DNA of 64,000 bases, from NCBI RefSeq assembly GCF_000317535.1, contig NC_019757.1, forward strand, positions 4,057,501-4,121,500, read 5' to 3'. Positions 62,112 to 64,000 of this stretch are shown one piece after another. Source of the stretch: Cylindrospermum stagnale PCC 7417 (lineage in GTDB: Bacteria > Cyanobacteriota > Cyanobacteriia > Cyanobacteriales > Nostocaceae). Every line of letters starts with the position of its first letter. Positions within the stretch are counted from its first letter, which is position 1. Position numbers and translations under genes: made by a program. A model generated the notes under the pieces. It did no database searches. It saw only the letters and a list, made by a program, of their open reading frames with translations, and had not been told where the DNA came from.

Positions 62112-62564
62112 TTACAGTAAATTAAATTCCGCTATTGCTTTAGGAAAATTCCGGTTTTCATGTTCTGAACGGCTGAGTTTAATCAGGGCAAATCTTTGTA
62201 ATGGTGTTAAAGTTGCCCACTGTTCAGTTGTGAGGGTGACACCTATTTCTTGCGCTTTCTCTTGGAGGCTATCTGGCAGATTTCTAGAGTCCATCCATGT
62301 AGGGTAAGGCTCAATGGGTAATTTTGCAGGTGTTGTACCTGTGCGTTCTAAAATTAGCTGCTGGAGATAGTTTTGGTAAGCTTGAATGTCTGTTTCTGTG
62401 TTGCAGGGTAATTCTAATAAAGCTTGGCGTTCATCTTGAGTCATTTGATTCCAATCAGACAATTTAAGCTTGATACCAGAGGTATCTAGTTTGTAGCGTA
62501 CCTGCATGGGAATGCAACGTAGGGAATCAACAAAGTCTGCTTCAAATTCAAAGAAATCTGCCAT
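62112..62564 (-). CDS. narM: Nitrate-reductase-associated protein NarM
   Basis: A 150-residue protein of the nitrate-reductase-associated family, needed for active NarB in Synechococcus, probably for cofactor insertion. Recognisable segments: FEFEADFVDSLRCIPMQVRYKLDTSGIKLKLSDWNQM, ERQALLELPCNTETDIQAYQNYL, and LTTEQWATLTPLQRFALIKLSRSEHENRNFPKAIAEF. It is transcribed in the same direction as narB (1.3 kb away) with a PsiE-like gene between. Confidence 0.93.
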   Translation of the reverse strand: MADFFEFEADFVDSLRCIPMQVRYKLDTSGIKLKLSDWNQMTQDERQALLELPCNTETDIQAYQNYLQQLILERTGTTPAKLPIEPYPTWMDSRNLPDSLQEKAQEIGVTLTTEQWATLTPLQRFALIKLSRSEHENRNFPKAIAEFNLL

Positions 62565-62619
62565 AATAATTGATTCAGAACTTAAATTTAGATAATCTGT
62601 AATTCAAGAATACACTGAT

Positions 62620-63087
62620 TCAACGACTATGATTGGAATTACTGGAACGAATTATCAAATAACTAATTGAGAGAGCAAGAATAGCAATTCCTAAACCAAT
62701 GATATCAATGCCTGTTACCTTTTCTAGGTCTAAAATAATAATTTTTCTGGCGATGGCAATCAAAGAAGTAACAATCACTAATTCAACCTGAAAAACATGC
62801 TTTCTCAGATAAGCTGTGATGTTTTCTAAAATTTCTAAAGCAATTAAAATATTTAAAAATAAACCAAATATTTTAAATAAGGTAGAGTTGAATTTTCCGT
62901 AAGGTGCGGTAAATAACTCTTTAATTAGAAAGACTCCTAAATCGCCGATTGCTGCCAAAATTACCAGCACCATCAAAACAGATAGAATTTTAGAAACTAT
63001 CACTTCTATGTTTTCGATGAAGTGCATAAAGTTTTCATCGCTGGTAGCTGCGATGATTCGCTTGAGTAATTTCTTCATTTGCCGCAC
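62620..63087 (-). CDS. PsiE-like (phosphate-starvation-inducible) membrane protein
   Basis: A 155-residue protein with four hydrophobic segments (about 35-55, 68-85, 100-115 and 125-148). It resembles PsiE-family proteins: LMVLVILAAIGDLGVFLIKEL, FGLFLNILIALEILENITAYL, VELVIVTSLIAIARKIII and IGLGIAILALSISYLII. Family function is unknown. Start is 63087 or the ATG of MKKLLKR. Located between narM and narB, same strand. Confidence 0.8.
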   Translation of the reverse strand: MRQMKKLLKRIIAATSDENFMHFIENIEVIVSKILSVLMVLVILAAIGDLGVFLIKELFTAPYGKFNSTLFKIFGLFLNILIALEILENITAYLRKHVFQVELVIVTSLIAIARKIIILDLEKVTGIDIIGLGIAILALSISYLIIRSSNSNHSR

Positions 63088-63396
63088 CCATTTTCAAGTA
63101 AAAAGCCAAAACCCTATAGATCAAACTAAAGGATTTTAAAATAATACCTTACTGATGCGTTACGTATGAACCGTAATTTTTTAGGTTTTTTTCTGATCTT
63201 GTACAGCTAAAGCTAAGGGGATAAAAACTACTTTTAACTCAGGTCGTTGCTTTTTGGTAACGGTTAATAGCCAATAGTTGAGGTGTGATTGATGTTGTAT
63301 TTGCCTAAGTTAAGAATCAGAAAAATCAATGATAACTATTGACTATAGATTATTGATTAAATTACCAACTTCTGATTGAGGGATCTACCTAGAAGC
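63088..63396. other. Gene-free region between the PsiE-like gene and narB
   Basis: A 309-bp AT-rich gap between same-direction genes. No gene is seen; a promoter for the PsiE-like and narM genes may lie here. Confidence 0.35.
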
Positions 63397-64000
63397 TTAC
63401 CATTGGGAGGACTGGAGTTGATAGTTTTTGATTGTAACTTCTACAGAAACTGGTACTAGCTGAACGGCACAGGCTTTTAATTCTGGTTGCAGTGAATCGG
63501 GGCAGGATTCTGAATGGGTGAGGGTATTGGCTTCGGCATCGGTTGCCCACAGGGCGCCCCAATGCATGGGGACAAATACTGTACCTGGGGCGATCGCTTT
63601 TGTGACCTTTGCGGGAAACTTAGTTTTACCCCGACGCGATCGCACTTCCACCCAATCGCGATCATTAATTTTCAACGCCGCAGCATCACGGGGATGGATT
63701 TCGATAAATGGTTGGGGGTGCATTTGGCGAATTTTTTCAATGTGTCCGGTGCGTGTTTGGGTGTGCCAGTGTCCATAAAGTCGCCCAGTAGTTAAAACAA
63801 AAGGATAATCAGGATCGGGCGGTTCTGCCAACCCCCGCGAGTGGTATGCTGCAAACCGAGCGCGTCCATCAGGGGTATGAAAGCGTAAATCAGTGTAGAG
63901 ACGTTTGGCGTTTGGCGTTTTCAGAGTCAGATTTTCTGCTTCTGATTCAAAACTCAAAAGTCCTGTTTCCGAATCGATAAATATTGGTTTTGCTTTTTTG
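63397..64000 (-). CDS. narB: Assimilatory nitrate reductase NarB, C-terminal part
   Basis: The frame continues through the right edge, so only the last 200 residues are seen. They are the C-terminal cofactor-binding domain of a molybdopterin oxidoreductase: [106 protein letters not shown] and the PELKACAV ending are NarB-like. NarB reduces nitrate to nitrite with ferredoxin. The narM gene nearby supports the call. Confidence 0.93.
   Translation of the reverse strand, partial: KKAKPIFIDSETGLLSFESEAENLTLKTPNAKRLYTDLRFHTPDGRARFAAYHSRGLAEPPDPDYPFVLTTGRLYGHWHTQTRTGHIEKIRQMHPQPFIEIHPRDAAALKINDRDWVEVRSRRGKTKFPAKVTKAIAPGTVFVPMHWGALWATDAEANTLTHSESCPDSLQPELKACAVQLVPVSVEVTIKNYQLQSSQW

Overview
The window reads as chromosomal DNA of a filamentous, heterocyst-type cyanobacterium of the Nostoc group. 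The grounds are the frequent HIP1 octamer GCGATCGC, the low-to-medium GC content, heptamer tandem repeats, cyanobacteria-only families (DUF3318, DUF1818, NdhM, NarM, Rre1/Ycf29, XisH/XisI), a 37-bp CRISPR repeat whose crRNA-sense strand ends in ATTGAAAC, and the neighbourhood zicK/zicS - sphR - sphS - phoU, which I recall from Anabaena PCC 7120. The right edge cuts into narB; the left edge holds only the tail of an unknown gene.

Layout. 1-3880: hisA, then a 28-repeat CRISPR array with no cas genes, whose leader lies on its right side. 3884-9350: two coiled-coil filament proteins divergent from the phosphate two-component system SphR-SphS and PhoU. 9946-14100: a Crp-type regulator, an SLH porin, a lone TnpB element and a heavily structured non-coding stretch. 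14402-19741: DUF3318 protein, aminotransferase, YjbQ, an SDR-like protein and a WD40 protein. 19979-25406: PEP-CTERM lectin-like protein, Uma2 remnant, FtsH, and membrane proteins including an AI-2E family transporter. 25407-29727: accessory segment with the most unusual content of the window. 29829-34150: HcyA-like DUF39 protein, a heptamer repeat block, a proline-rich protein, a TPR protein and an Mnx-type manganese exporter behind a structured leader. 34507-37545: small accessory genes (HigA-like, DUF29, XisH/XisI). 37761-46867: SdhA, an SLH/WG/GHL10 pair split by one in-frame TGA, a metallophosphoesterase, a pilin-like protein, tRNA-Pro and rpoZ. 46921-54155: LysR remnant, methyltransferase, solute-binding lipoprotein, rre1, ndhM. 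54869-61246: a signalling group (PP2C phosphatase, CHAT-FHA protein, FHA-PrsW protease). 61671-64000: DJ-1/PfpI pseudogene, narM, a PsiE-like protein and the 3' part of narB.

Main discovery candidate. Directly behind an uncharacterised gene (25643-26389) lie two tandem RNA structures in which a complete tRNA-like fold is encoded in circularly permuted order: T arm and 3' acceptor strand first, then a 7-11 nt linker, then 5' acceptor strand and D arm. Both acceptor stems pair over 7 bp, and T stems, D stems and anticodon-position stems also form. No normal anticodon loop can be assembled; the anticodon-position stem continues into a bulged helix made by the flanks. A strong Rho-independent hairpin closes the unit. 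The fold recalls tRNA-mimicking bacterial Y RNAs, but no Ro60 gene is in the window, so the identity is an inference.

All calls come from reading the sequence and family knowledge; no database search or folding program was run.
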